Shown here: positions 11,918-21,400 of the stretch, piece after piece
How the letters are laid out: the number at the start of each line of letters is the position of its first letter
How positions within the stretch are numbered: the stretch's first letter is position 1
NCBI GenBank assembly: GCA_015183035.1
Contig: JACZZP010000016.1
Span: forward strand, 806,001-870,000
Source of the DNA: Meloidogyne chitwoodi
Lineage: Eukaryota > Nematoda > Chromadorea > Rhabditida > Meloidogynidae
Direction: 5' to 3'
Length of the DNA: 64,000 nucleotides
Made by a program: the position numbers and the translations under genes
Notes under the pieces: model-generated
Databases searched by the model: none
What the model was told of the DNA's origin: nothing
What the model saw: the letters and a program-made list of their open reading frames with translations, nothing else

Positions 11918-13409
11918 ATGAAAATAATAAAATTAATTTTAATAATTTTATTAATAAATTATGCTGATTTTTATGAAGAATCATTTGATTCAGATGAAAG
12001 TGAGCCTAATAAAGAACGTAAATATTTTATAATTTATTGTTTTTTTTTCAAATAAATTATTTTAAGCGGATGAATTAGTGGAAGAGCTCATTGAAAGATT
12101 TGACTCTTTAAGTGAGACTTCTGTTGATTTGGCAGAAAAATTAAAAAAAATTACTGAAGCTAGTGCAGCATTTCTTAAACTTGGAATTCCTCTTGGAGGT
12201 CTTATTTCTGCTTCCTTAGATATTGTTTCTAAAGTAAAGATTAATTTAAAAAGTTTTAAAATAATAAAATTAAAAAAAAATATATAAGTAAAAATTGCCT
12301 GGCAGGAATTGAATCCCGCAACCTTCCTTATTATTACCCGCGAGGTTCTTTCTCTATCTCACTCACATAGTAGACAAAAGTTTTACCATATTCACATAGT
12401 CAAAAAATCCTTTAAAATTTTTTGATATATTTTCGAAATGAAGCTATTAGTTAAAAAGCATTTACTATAAATTACCTATCATATAGCTCTTAGCCTATCT
12501 TAATAATAAAAGATATTAAGCATTTTACTATTTTTATATATTAAAAGAAATACATAAAATTTTCCGTTTAGCCAGACTCCCCTGAATATAAAGCATTAAA
12601 GAAAATGAATGAACACATGCTTTATCAATTTGATCGTTTATCAGAAAGAATTACATATTCATTTGAGGCTGAGGAAATGGATACTGAGCTTCGCGAATTC
12701 CAAAGCGTATGAATTTTAAAATTTTCTACAAAAAAAGTATATTAGTTAATCCGTAAATGAAAATTTTCTAAGAGGAGCCACTTTGGGATGGGCTCAATTT
12801 TAGAGTTTACATTATATAAATAAATAAAATTTTTTAGTTTATTACTATTCAATTGGATGTTTTGGTTAAAGAGGCTTTGTATTTTATTGATCCTTCAAAG
12901 GCTAAAGGATCAGATTCAATTGCACATTTACTTTCATATTGTGCTGGGACAAACGGAATTTTAAAAATGGCTAAAGTATGTTTTTTTTATATAATTTAAT
13001 TCCTTAAAAATATTTAGGGCTCTCAGATCTATTAATTTTCCTCATTTTTTTATTTTAAATTTAAAGAAGATTTTTAGGGAAAATGCATTTATAGATTTTT
13101 TTTGACTTTTGAGAAATTTTTATTTTTCTTGTTTAATTGATAAAATATATAAAAGTTGACCCTTACTACATAGTTTAAATTGTAAAGAAAAGTTTCAAAG
13201 ACATGCGAATTATTTTTTAGTTTTCAATCTGGGAGCCTGAAATTAATATTCCAGCAATAGTCCAAAAATTTTTTAAAAATTTTTTTATAAATTATTTGGG
13301 AGTTGAAAATCTTTTTCTTCAATTTATAAAAGGCATTCTGTGCCGAAAGGGCACAGTTTGTAAGGGTGCCGAAATAGTATGGCACAAACTAGACTCTAAT
13401 ATAACCTAG
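11918..13409 (+). CDS. Secreted helical protein, 3' end replaced by an LTR
   Basis: Exons 11918-12017, 12067-12233, 12572-12706, 12838-12975 and 13221-13409 join in phase (242 aa). An acceptor TTTTTTTAG seven nt before the ATG could be a spliced-leader site. Residues 1-16 form a signal peptide, followed by an acidic stretch and then amphipathic helices; a hydrophobic Ala/Leu/Gly helix (FLKLGIPLGGLISASL) in exon 2 is followed by a Ser-Pro-Glu segment and a heptad-like exon 3. The family is not recognised. Host sequence ends at 13338, and the frame then reads about 23 codons into the retroelement LTR before TAG at 13407-13409. No further host exon is found on the far side of the element, so the native C-terminus is lost and the present product, if made, is chimeric. 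Confidence 0.66.
12295..12375 (-). repeat. Possible tRNA-derived repeat in intron
   Basis: The minus strand shows a B-box-like GGGATTCAATTCC followed by TGCCAGGC. The A-box is weak and no cloverleaf is convincing. Confidence 0.25.
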
Positions 13410-13812
13410 ACTCAAACAAATAAACACAAACACCAAATAAAGAACTTTACTAATTTCTAAATATAATAATAATAGCTCGGGGGAATAAAAGCCGAGAAAG
13501 TGGAAATGACGGTCAACAATGTCAAATCCTTATGGTGAATAAAATATAAGGCGCTGGTAATAAAATTAAAAGCAAGTGTGAAAAAGGCAAGTCAGTCGGT
13601 AAGCAAGTAAGAACAAGAACAAGAAGGAAAGTAAGAACAAGAAGATGCTTATAGGGAAAACGCGATCATTAAATACTAAAGAAACGGGGCGGTACAAAGT
13701 AAGTTTTTAAAAGAACAAAACACAAGTTGGGGGCGGCTGGAAATCAATAAATAGCAAAAAATAATAATATTAAAATAATTAATTTAAAATGATAAAGTGC
13801 TATTTCGGCACA
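13339..13812 (-). repeat. 3' LTR, 474 bp
   Basis: Bounded by inverted TGTGCCGAAA...TTTCGGCACA, the canonical TG...CA LTR termini with a 10-bp inverted repeat. A second internal copy of TGCCGAAATAGTATGGCACA lies near the low-coordinate end. The only LTR found; the flanking target duplication cannot be checked without its partner. Confidence 0.8.
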
Positions 13813-13823
13813 TTCCCCCCTCT
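13813..13823 (-). other. Polypurine tract of the retroelement
   Basis: Minus-strand AGAGGGGGGAA immediately precedes the LTR start TGTGCC, the expected position of a plus-strand-priming polypurine tract. This also fixes the element's orientation. Confidence 0.8.
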
Positions 13824-13835
13824 GGCAAGTTGTAG

Positions 13836-15677
13836 TCAACGAGAACGACGTGCACGTCCAAAGGCAATATGTAAAGATTTCATGAGTCGCTTAGCAGCTC
13901 CATCAATCGCCAATAGATCATGTTCTTCGTCACTCGACAAATTGTTTCGGCCAGTTTCCATTTCACGTACAGCATCAGCAATTGTACCAGATAACTGTCC
14001 TGCGGTAGTACGCATCTTACGCAGGTCCTCAATATGTTTTTCCGGATACGACAGACGACCCCGCAATGGAGCAGCTTCTACGTAGCGGGAGTAACGTGTG
14101 TCTCTACCTGACTCCCCTTGGCGATGAAATGGCGGTGGCTGATCGTAACGTTCCTTTTGATTCTGAAGAGCGTGAGGCTCATTTAAACCAAGTAAAGGAA
14201 CACTTACCATCGGGCTTATTTCTACACCTTTAGATGGCGGCAAAGACGGCGAGTTATTCCACTGTGCATTATTTACAGCAGAACCCGAATTTTGTTGTCC
14301 GATCGCTTCCTTAGGAGTGGCGATCTCTAATTGCGGTTCTCCCTTCGACGAGGCAGGTGAACCTGACTGTTGGGCCCATTTTTGCGCACATGACATAAAC
14401 AACTCAAAAAAATTCTCAGGGTTCAATTTCTGCTTTTTCTCTTTTTTAGCAGATACACCTGACAAAAAATTAAATTCCCCTTTATTAATATTACTCTCCT
14501 TACTCTTTTCTTCTTCATTTTCTTTTGATGGAGATTGTTGTTTTTTATCTATTTCACATGCAACTTGATTATTTATGGTTGTTGTTGATGGAAGAGAATC
14601 AGAAGTTGTTAAAGAATTTTTTGCCGCTTTTGGAAGAGAATTTACTTTTTCCACAGAAGTAATTTTATTCTCTAACGATAACTTATTTAATGTTTCTGTT
14701 GTAAATTTATTAAGCTCCTCAGGCGCAACGGCAGTAGTTTTACTTTTGGAGATTTCCACAAGTTTTTCTTTCGAAATGTTGTTCAGATGTTCTTCCATCT
14801 CCTGTTGTTGGTCAGCCGTGGTTGGTTTGCCGAATACTTCATAATACAAATTTTCATTTAGTTTTCTTTCAGCTTTGTTGTTCATATTGCTATAGGCTCT
14901 TTTCATGTTTACTGGAAAAAGAGTAATTAATATATTCGGGGTACGGTCGCAATTAGCGAGATTATTAAAAACGATGAAAATCGCGATATAGAAAAAAATT
15001 GATAAAGTGCGAATTCTTGGACCTCCGTAAGGCAATATAATTTTTATCTCATTCTCCTCATTTTTACTTATAGGCTCTCGATTTTCCGAGTGGCCTTCGT
15101 TTGGTGGTGATGGTGGTGGAGTAAAGCCCGATGCAGCACTAATACCTGAAATTCTAGATGCCCCCAGCGGGTTATAGATCAAATATTCTAGGGGGATATA
15201 GTTTTTGTGTATTTCCCCTGCTCTCCAACATCTATGCCCAACCATTTGGGTATTTTTCCTACTTTTCTTAGAGGATCCTCTAATGCCTCCACTAAGAGCC
15301 AAACAAGGGAGGCCTGGATATTCTAGAGGTTCTCCTTTCCTTTCGTAAAATTGAGCCACACTAACATTTGGTTCGACCAAAGTGATGTTAGCTGCTTCGG
15401 ACAACTCCGGCTCTTCACCTGCCGGTAATGATTTACCTCGAAAGGTAAGGTTTTTCCAATGTAGCAACAAAAGTCCCTCTCCCTTTTTCCTGGATGAGGT
15501 AGTGACCAAAGGATCCGGAAAAAGCATACCAAGCTCAGATGTTATGTACCGGGCCATATTTTGGCCCCTTGTAGGTGAAGTGGGCCTATATCCATTGGCT
15601 CTACACTCTTCTAAATATTCCTCTTCGGTTTGCCTTGCCTTACGAGGAGGTATTGAAATAAAATCGCGCCGGGGCAT
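13836..15677 (-). CDS. Accessory ORF of the retroelement (in-frame ATG at 15677)
   Basis: An ATG at 15677-15675 could start an independent 613-residue product sharing the frame and stop codon of the envelope-like ORF. It opens with a basic Arg/Pro-rich segment, has a hydrophobic helix near residues 230-250, a Ser/Thr/Asn/Lys-rich low-complexity middle, and a helical C-terminal part rich in Arg, Glu and Ala ending in a basic tail. I do not recognise it. The basic and low-complexity composition would fit a nucleic-acid-binding or structural accessory protein, which is only a guess. Confidence 0.4.
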   Translation of the reverse strand: MPRRDFISIPPRKARQTEEEYLEECRANGYRPTSPTRGQNMARYITSELGMLFPDPLVTTSSRKKGEGLLLLHWKNLTFRGKSLPAGEEPELSEAANITLVEPNVSVAQFYERKGEPLEYPGLPCLALSGGIRGSSKKSRKNTQMVGHRCWRAGEIHKNYIPLEYLIYNPLGASRISGISAASGFTPPPSPPNEGHSENREPISKNEENEIKIILPYGGPRIRTLSIFFYIAIFIVFNNLANCDRTPNILITLFPVNMKRAYSNMNNKAERKLNENLYYEVFGKPTTADQQQEMEEHLNNISKEKLVEISKSKTTAVAPEELNKFTTETLNKLSLENKITSVEKVNSLPKAAKNSLTTSDSLPSTTTINNQVACEIDKKQQSPSKENEEEKSKESNINKGEFNFLSGVSAKKEKKQKLNPENFFELFMSCAQKWAQQSGSPASSKGEPQLEIATPKEAIGQQNSGSAVNNAQWNNSPSLPPSKGVEISPMVSVPLLGLNEPHALQNQKERYDQPPPFHRQGESGRDTRYSRYVEAAPLRGRLSYPEKHIEDLRKMRTTAGQLSGTIADAVREMETGRNNLSSDEEHDLLAIDGAAKRLMKSLHIAFGRARRSR

Positions 15678-18344
15678 TATAAAATTTTTAAATAGAAAAA
15701 ATTCTAAAAAAATAAAAAACTTTATAAAAAGTAGAGTGAATAAAAATAAAATAATATTTTCATCTTTGGGGTATGTTTTAAGCCAATTCCTATTGGGCGG
15801 CGCAAACAGTGACCCATCCATTTTTAAGTATTCACAGAAATGGATAAAACGCAGATGTACATTTTTTGTATAGTTCTCTTTTATATAAGAGAAAAAATTT
15901 TTTACTTTTCTTTTGTTTTGCAAAAGTTTGGTGCAAAACTTAACTTTAGAAAGATTTGCCAAGCACGAAAATGTGCACATTTGAACAATCGAAAAATAAT
16001 AAAAATTATTTTCATTGAATAAACACTTAAAGTGTTTATAACGAAGAAAAATCTTTTGATGGCATAGAGTGTCGTCTCTCTTTGATTGGGTAATAGTCAA
16101 CAGTGTAGTTTGGCTTGCCACTCGGCTCTCTTGTTTACCACTACTCCCATCTTTGAATAAAGATGGATAGGTCACAAGATCCGAAGAAGATATTTGGCAA
16201 GCCCCTGTTGGGCGCAGAGACATTTTTGGGCGCAAAGACCCTGTTTGGCGCAAAAACATTTTTGGGCGCAAAGACCCTGTTGGGCGCAAACACATTTTTG
16301 GGCGCAAAAACATTCTTGGGCGCCAAGACCCTGTTGGGCGCAAACACATTTTTGGGCGCAAAGACATTTCTGGGCGCAAAAACATTCTTGGGCGCCAAGA
16401 CCCTGTTGGGCGCAAACACATTTTTGGGCGCAAAGACATTTCTGGGCGCAAAAACATTCTTGGGCGCCAAGACCCTGTTGGGCGCAAAGCCCCTTCCCCA
16501 CCGCCGGAATTTATAAGAATAATAACTGGAACTAATAGAGTCCTGAAGAATTTTAATTTTAGGCGAATGAGGAAATAAAACGCGGCTAAAAATATTAATA
16601 ATGCAAATAGAAGGGAAATTATAAATCCTATCGGTAGTGAGGGGAAAAGTGATAGCGGGATGAAATCTACCAGAGTCCAAGCCGTTACTTTTTCCCCCGT
16701 AAGGGATTGTATAATTTCTCGTTCCTTCCATGGAAGAGGAATGAAAATAAGCTCTCCTTTGAGGTTAAATTTAGATTCCCCTCCTGGGCATTTGACCACG
16801 CAAAGCGTGTTAATTTTCGATCTGCTATACATAAATGTGGCTGTTCCTTCTGTTCCATTATAGGAGCAGCGCGTGATAAATTTTATGCCGTCGGCGCATT
16901 GGGTATACGCAAGTGACGTGCCAAAGTCGGTTGTGCAGGTAAATTCAACCTGGACACCCTTAAGGCATTTATAACACCCTTTTACGCCTTTAGGGCTGAT
17001 TTTGCAGGTTGATTCGGTGATTTGGGATATTAGCTTAAAATTTTCCATTTCGATGTGCACCTGAATAGGTGTATATGTTTGCTCGACATACACTTGGTCT
17101 TCTTGCGTTAAAAAGGTATGCCGGCCAATAGTAAGAGGGAGGCGTGCCTTAGGATCGGCCAGGATTGCTTCCGCGTCAAACTCACGGCATTGACAGGTTA
17201 CTGTATCTTCTGACGTGTGGCGGCAATCCCGGCACGCTTCCTCAGAAATATTACATCCAAAACCTCTTGCACTCGGCAAGTCCGGACACTTCAGGTCGAG
17301 TGGCACATCCTTTCCTAAGGCAACTGAAAACCCGTGCGTTAGAAAAGGGGTGCTCAAAATAGGTGCCGGAGGGTTCGATACGGCTATTGGCGTTAATGAT
17401 ATGTTTTTTCCATGGTGAGTCCATCCTGGGATTAAAGTCAAAGATTCCTCTAGGATGTGATCGTTTACCGTGATTGTTAAGTCGGCCTTTATGTGAAAGT
17501 CCCAAGTTGGACATTCAAATAGTTCGTAAGCATCAAAGGACATGGGGACTGCATACCAGCGATAAAAATGGCAACTAGCAGTAGGCAGTCCGCATCCTGA
17601 GCTCCACACTGCGGACGATTCAATACATCCGCTAGTGCCTACCTTGTCCATTACATCGATTAGCTCTGGGATGTGTGTGTTTGGTCCAACCTGGGAGCAG
17701 AAACTGCCAGAACATGAACCACTTGCTGGACATCTCCAGACTGATCTAGTATTGATTTGATAGCTTCTTAAAAAGGCTATAGTTTTAGGATTGCAGACGA
17801 GAGTAAGTGCCCTTAGGGTAAGGGTTACTGCACCTAAAACTTGTCCGCTCTTGTCTTTTATCAAAAGGGTATTAGGCTGGCTGGCGGGCAACAAGCTTAA
17901 GGTTGTTGCGCTTGTGATGGTGCACAGTCTAGTTCCATTATTCACTCGGCAACTCTCGGATTGAGAAATTACTGCTACAGTGTCCGAGTTTGCAAGTGAA
18001 ATGGATAAAGCTAGGATGGATGAGAGAATACCATAACGAGCGAGGCGACCTAGGCTCGCTCTCTTGATTTCCTGGCTCTTCTTTTTTATTGCTTTCTTTG
18101 CATGAGTGGTTAATTTCTTTATCGATTCTTTACTTTCTCCTAATATTTTTCTTTTAATTATTTTTACCTTCTCTCTTCGTCTGCGAAATATTTTAAATAT
18201 TTTAAAAATTAAACCGAAAGGTTTAAAAAGTTTTTGTAAGGCTCCAAAGAGGCAACTGAGTATTAATATAAGAAGAAAGAAAGCGCTGCAGGCGACAATG
18301 GCTGCCTTAACACTTGTTATAAAATAAATAATTTTAAAAAAAAA
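13836..18344 (-). CDS. Envelope-like (phlebovirus G2-related) ORF fused in frame to accessory region
   Basis: A single open frame of 1502 codons with no in-frame ATG near its start (stop at 18345-18347), so its 5' end is truncated or normally joined by splicing. Residues about 6-30 form a membrane segment followed by a basic cytoplasmic-like tail; residues about 103-118 form an internal signal-like helix. A long Cys-rich ectodomain up to about residue 560 then resembles the class II fusion glycoprotein of phleboviruses as carried by nematode BEL/Pao elements, ending in a transmembrane helix near 565-600. Residues about 615-718 are encoded by a minisatellite. Residues 890-1502 form a second, hydrophilic module. 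No function in entry can be inferred for this copy: the element lacks gag-pol and the ORF has no proper start. Family assignment rests on overall architecture and Cys spacing. Confidence 0.65.
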   Translation of the reverse strand, partial: FFFKIIYFITSVKAAIVACSAFFLLILILSCLFGALQKLFKPFGLIFKIFKIFRRRREKVKIIKRKILGESKESIKKLTTHAKKAIKKKSQEIKRASLGRLARYGILSSILALSISLANSDTVAVISQSESCRVNNGTRLCTITSATTLSLLPASQPNTLLIKDKSGQVLGAVTLTLRALTLVCNPKTIAFLRSYQINTRSVWRCPASGSCSGSFCSQVGPNTHIPELIDVMDKVGTSGCIESSAVWSSGCGLPTASCHFYRWYAVPMSFDAYELFECPTWDFHIKADLTITVNDHILEESLTLIPGWTHHGKNISLTPIAVSNPPAPILSTPFLTHGFSVALGKDVPLDLKCPDLPSARGFGCNISEEACRDCRHTSEDTVTCQCREFDAEAILADPKARLPLTIGRHTFLTQEDQVYVEQTYTPIQVHIEMENFKLISQITESTCKISPKGVKGCYKCLKGVQVEFTCTTDFGTSLAYTQCADGIKFITRCSYNGTEGTATFMYSRSKINTLCVVKCPGGESKFNLKGELIFIPLPWKEREIIQSLTGEKVTAWTLVDFIPLSLFPSLPIGFIISLLFALLIFLAAFYFLIRLKLKFFRTLLVPVIILINSGGGEGALRPTGSWRPRMFLRPEMSLRPKMCLRPTGSWRPRMFLRPEMSLRPKMCLRPTGSWRPRMFLRPKMCLRPTGSLRPKMFLRQTGSLRPKMSLRPTGACQISSSDLVTYPSLFKDGSSGKQESRVASQTTLLTITQSKRDDTLCHQKIFLRYKHFKCLFNENNFYYFSIVQMCTFSCLANLSKVKFCTKLLQNKRKVKNFFSYIKENYTKNVHLRFIHFCEYLKMDGSLFAPPNRNWLKTYPKDENIILFLFTLLFIKFFIFLEFFLFKNFIMPRRDFISIPPRKARQTEEEYLEECRANGYRPTSPTRGQNMARYITSELGMLFPDPLVTTSSRKKGEGLLLLHWKNLTFRGKSLPAGEEPELSEAANITLVEPNVSVAQFYERKGEPLEYPGLPCLALSGGIRGSSKKSRKNTQMVGHRCWRAGEIHKNYIPLEYLIYNPLGASRISGISAASGFTPPPSPPNEGHSENREPISKNEENEIKIILPYGGPRIRTLSIFFYIAIFIVFNNLANCDRTPNILITLFPVNMKRAYSNMNNKAERKLNENLYYEVFGKPTTADQQQEMEEHLNNISKEKLVEISKSKTTAVAPEELNKFTTETLNKLSLENKITSVEKVNSLPKAAKNSLTTSDSLPSTTTINNQVACEIDKKQQSPSKENEEEKSKESNINKGEFNFLSGVSAKKEKKQKLNPENFFELFMSCAQKWAQQSGSPASSKGEPQLEIATPKEAIGQQNSGSAVNNAQWNNSPSLPPSKGVEISPMVSVPLLGLNEPHALQNQKERYDQPPPFHRQGESGRDTRYSRYVEAAPLRGRLSYPEKHIEDLRKMRTTAGQLSGTIADAVREMETGRNNLSSDEEHDLLAIDGAAKRLMKSLHIAFGRARRSR
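16190..16500. repeat. 18-bp/72-bp minisatellite inside the envelope-like ORF
   Basis: 18-bp units of the form GGGCGCAAAAACATTTTT are organised in a 72-bp higher-order unit repeated about three times between 16280 and 16480. All periods are multiples of three, so the frame stays open in several reading directions. Confidence 0.85.
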
Positions 18345-18430
18345 TTAATTCATTTTATCAGCAAAAAATAAAAAATTAATTTTAAAATAATTAATATAAT
18401 TATTTATATATTTTTTAAAAGATTATATTT

Positions 18431-21400
18431 ATGAATTTATTAAATTTATTTAAAAATATTGGTTTTTTTGTTGGTAAAAACCCTAAAACAGTTTTTTTAA
18501 TAAATTTATTTTTATTCCTTCCTTCACTAACATATTTTTTAATTTATGACATTAAAGTTGATACTGATGTAAGAAGAGGGTTTTCACCTAAAAATGGAAG
18601 GGCAACAAAGGAAATGGAAGTAATTAATTTAATTTTTATTTTTATTAATTTTTTAAAATTATTTTTAAGGCATTTGCTGAATTTTATAATGTTTCTATAC
18701 AAGGATTAGACCTTCTTTTAATTTTTTTGGAAGCTAAAATGCCTGAAAAATATTTAAATATTAACGAAAAGTTGTTTTATGATATTGAAATTTTAGATAA
18801 TTATATAAAAGAAATTAATTTGAATTTTACTGAAAATAATAATAATTCAATTATTCGTTTAAAGGATTTTCAGGTTTTTTATTTTTTAATTAAGAAATGG
18901 AGAAAATTAATAAAATATTTAAATTTATTAATTTATTTTTTAAAATTAATTAAATTAATTTAATTAAATAAATTTAAATAGGTAATATTAAAAAAATAAT
19001 AATAAATATTTAAATAAATACATTAATTAATAGACTAGTCGTGGTGATATAAATTATTTATTACATGCATATAAATGGGCATATAAATTACAAAGTACTT
19101 CACTTTTATTTACTTCTAAATTAATTAAACAAATTAATTTGGATTTTCCAATTTCTAATATTTATGGATTTGATGTATTTTTAGATTCACATTTTTATAA
19201 TGTTAAATTAAGGCAATTAAATAATTCAAAAGAATTATTTCCTTCAAAAATTGAATCTGTGGAAACTATTGGACTTTAGTAATTAATATTTTTTAAAAAT
19301 ATATTTAATGTTAATCATTGAGGGAAATGAGGAGAGAACCTATTTTGTGTCGGCAATTTTAGTATCGAAATAAAGACAATCCACGTTGGGGTTTTAGAGG
19401 GCGGTGATCATTAATATAATGTCGAATTTTGTCTGTTAAATGATTTATCAATGATTTTTTTATTATTTTTTATTTTTTACAAAGAATGTTTTCATAATCA
19501 GAACAATAAAACCACGGGTTTTGTTGTTTCAATATCGGTACCGAACTGGCCGACATCAAAATAGGTTCTCTCCCTACATTTTCCTAATTTGCTAATAAAT
19601 ATTTAGTTATATGTTTGATGGATATAGAAATAAAATAAATGATGATACACTCTATAATCTTGAATTAAAATTGTTTAATGAAATAAATTCTGGAATTTTA
19701 AATAATTTAACATTTAAAACATTAATATATTCTGATCAATTAGCTAATTATGAAATGATGAGAGGATCTAAAAGAATAATAAGTTTATTGGTTATTGGAG
19801 TTATTGCAATGATTTTATTTTTAATATTAGCTTTTTGGAAATTTTGTTGGAAATCTCAGGTAAAAAATAAATAAATAAATATTTTTTTATTAAATTAATT
19901 TTTATATTATTACAATAAATTTAAAATTAAAAAATAAATAAAATTAATTTTTATAATTATTTAATTTTTTAAATGAGAAAATTAATGGTCAAGGGTTTAC
20001 AAAAAATAACTCACTCATTTAATAGTCCCATCTTTTATTTAAATATTTTTAAATGACCTAATATAAAGATTATTTATTTTTATTCAAAAAAATTAACTGT
20101 TAATTATTTAAAAATTTTACTTTAATTTTTAAATTTATTTATTTAAAAATAAATATTTTTTAGATAATTTTAATTATTTTTTCTTTACTTTCTCCTTTTT
20201 TATCAATTTCTGTTACATTTTCTTTAATTGGATGGATTGGAATTAAATTTAATTCAATAATGTCAATAATGCCTTTTCTTGTTTTTGGTATTGGAGTTGA
20301 TAATGCTTTTTTATTAATTCATTCATGGAGAAAATGGGCATTAATTGAACAAAATGAAATAAAAAGTAATATTATTTTATTAAATTTTTATTTCTGACTC
20401 ATTTAAGTCTTGCAATTTTTTATGTATTTATAAAAAAAATTAATTAAAAATCAGAATTTTGAAAAATCAGGACCGGAAAAAAAATAATTTAAAATGTAAA
20501 AATTGACCAAAACTCGAAAAAATTTGAAAAAAATATTTTAAAAAATAATTTCAATTTTTAAAAATAAATATTTAGAAGATAATGAAGAAATATATCCTCA
20601 AAGAATGTCTAAAGTATTTAGTGAAATGGGTTCTTCAATAGCAATAACTTCATTAACTAATATAATAGCATTTAGTATTGGTATATTTTCACCTTCATTA
20701 TTAATGTCTAATTTTTGTTTATGTACTTCAATTGCTATTTTTTTTGATTTTTTATTTGAATTTTTTATTTTTGCTCCTTGTCTAATATTAATTAAATGGA
20801 AAAATGAAAAAGAAATTATTAATGAAATTAAAAATGAAAAAAATGAAATTATTATTTTTAAAAAAGAAAAGAAGCCTCTTTTTGGAAGAATAAATTATTC
20901 AAAAAAAGAATGGTAAAAAAATTAAATAAATTTTTAAAAATTATAAAAAATAATTTATAATTTAATTACCTATTTATTATTTTAATTTTATATTTAATTT
21001 ATGCTAATTTGAATTTTTTATTTTAATTTTTTCTTTTAGATTTATAATAATTTATTATATTTTAAAAATGCTATCCTGAGGAATTTTCATTCCGAAAAAA
21101 ATAATTTTTAATATTCGAAAGACATATTATTCGATTTATCTCATCAATCTGAGTCTAATCTTAGTACTTGACTTGTGTAAATAAATATAAGCCAAGATAT
21201 AAGTCTTTAAAAATTAAAAAACCATTTGGGGACCAAGTTCATTTAAGTGATTACCGAGGCTGCTCTTTCAAAAAAAGTTCTGTATGCTGATTCTTCAGGA
21301 TTGCTTTTTAAAATAAATATTAATAAATTAATTAAATTATAAAATATTAAAAGTAAAAATAATTAAATTAATTAATTTATATTTTTAAGTTATTCTTCAT

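Larger units (their letters stand above)
13339..18344 (-). mobile_element. BEL/Pao-like LTR retroelement, 3' portion only
   Basis: On the minus strand the order is a long envelope-like ORF, an accessory coding region, a polypurine tract and a terminal 474-bp LTR. Nematode BEL/Pao elements (for example Cer7 and Tas) are known to carry envelope genes related to phlebovirus glycoproteins, which is why I favour BEL/Pao. No gag, protease, RT, RNase H or integrase and no second LTR occur before the patched-related gene at 18431, so the copy is 5'-truncated and cannot be autonomous. It separates a truncated host gene from the PTR gene. Confidence 0.78.

Noticed and set aside
15382..15873. Plus-strand open frame of 163 codons
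   Set aside because: It is antisense to the retroelement accessory region, with no start context, introns or family signal.
16163..16535. Overlapping open frames on both strands with Ala/Lys/Thr and Trp/Ala/Gln repeats
   Set aside because: They arise from the 18-bp minisatellite inside the retroelement ORF.
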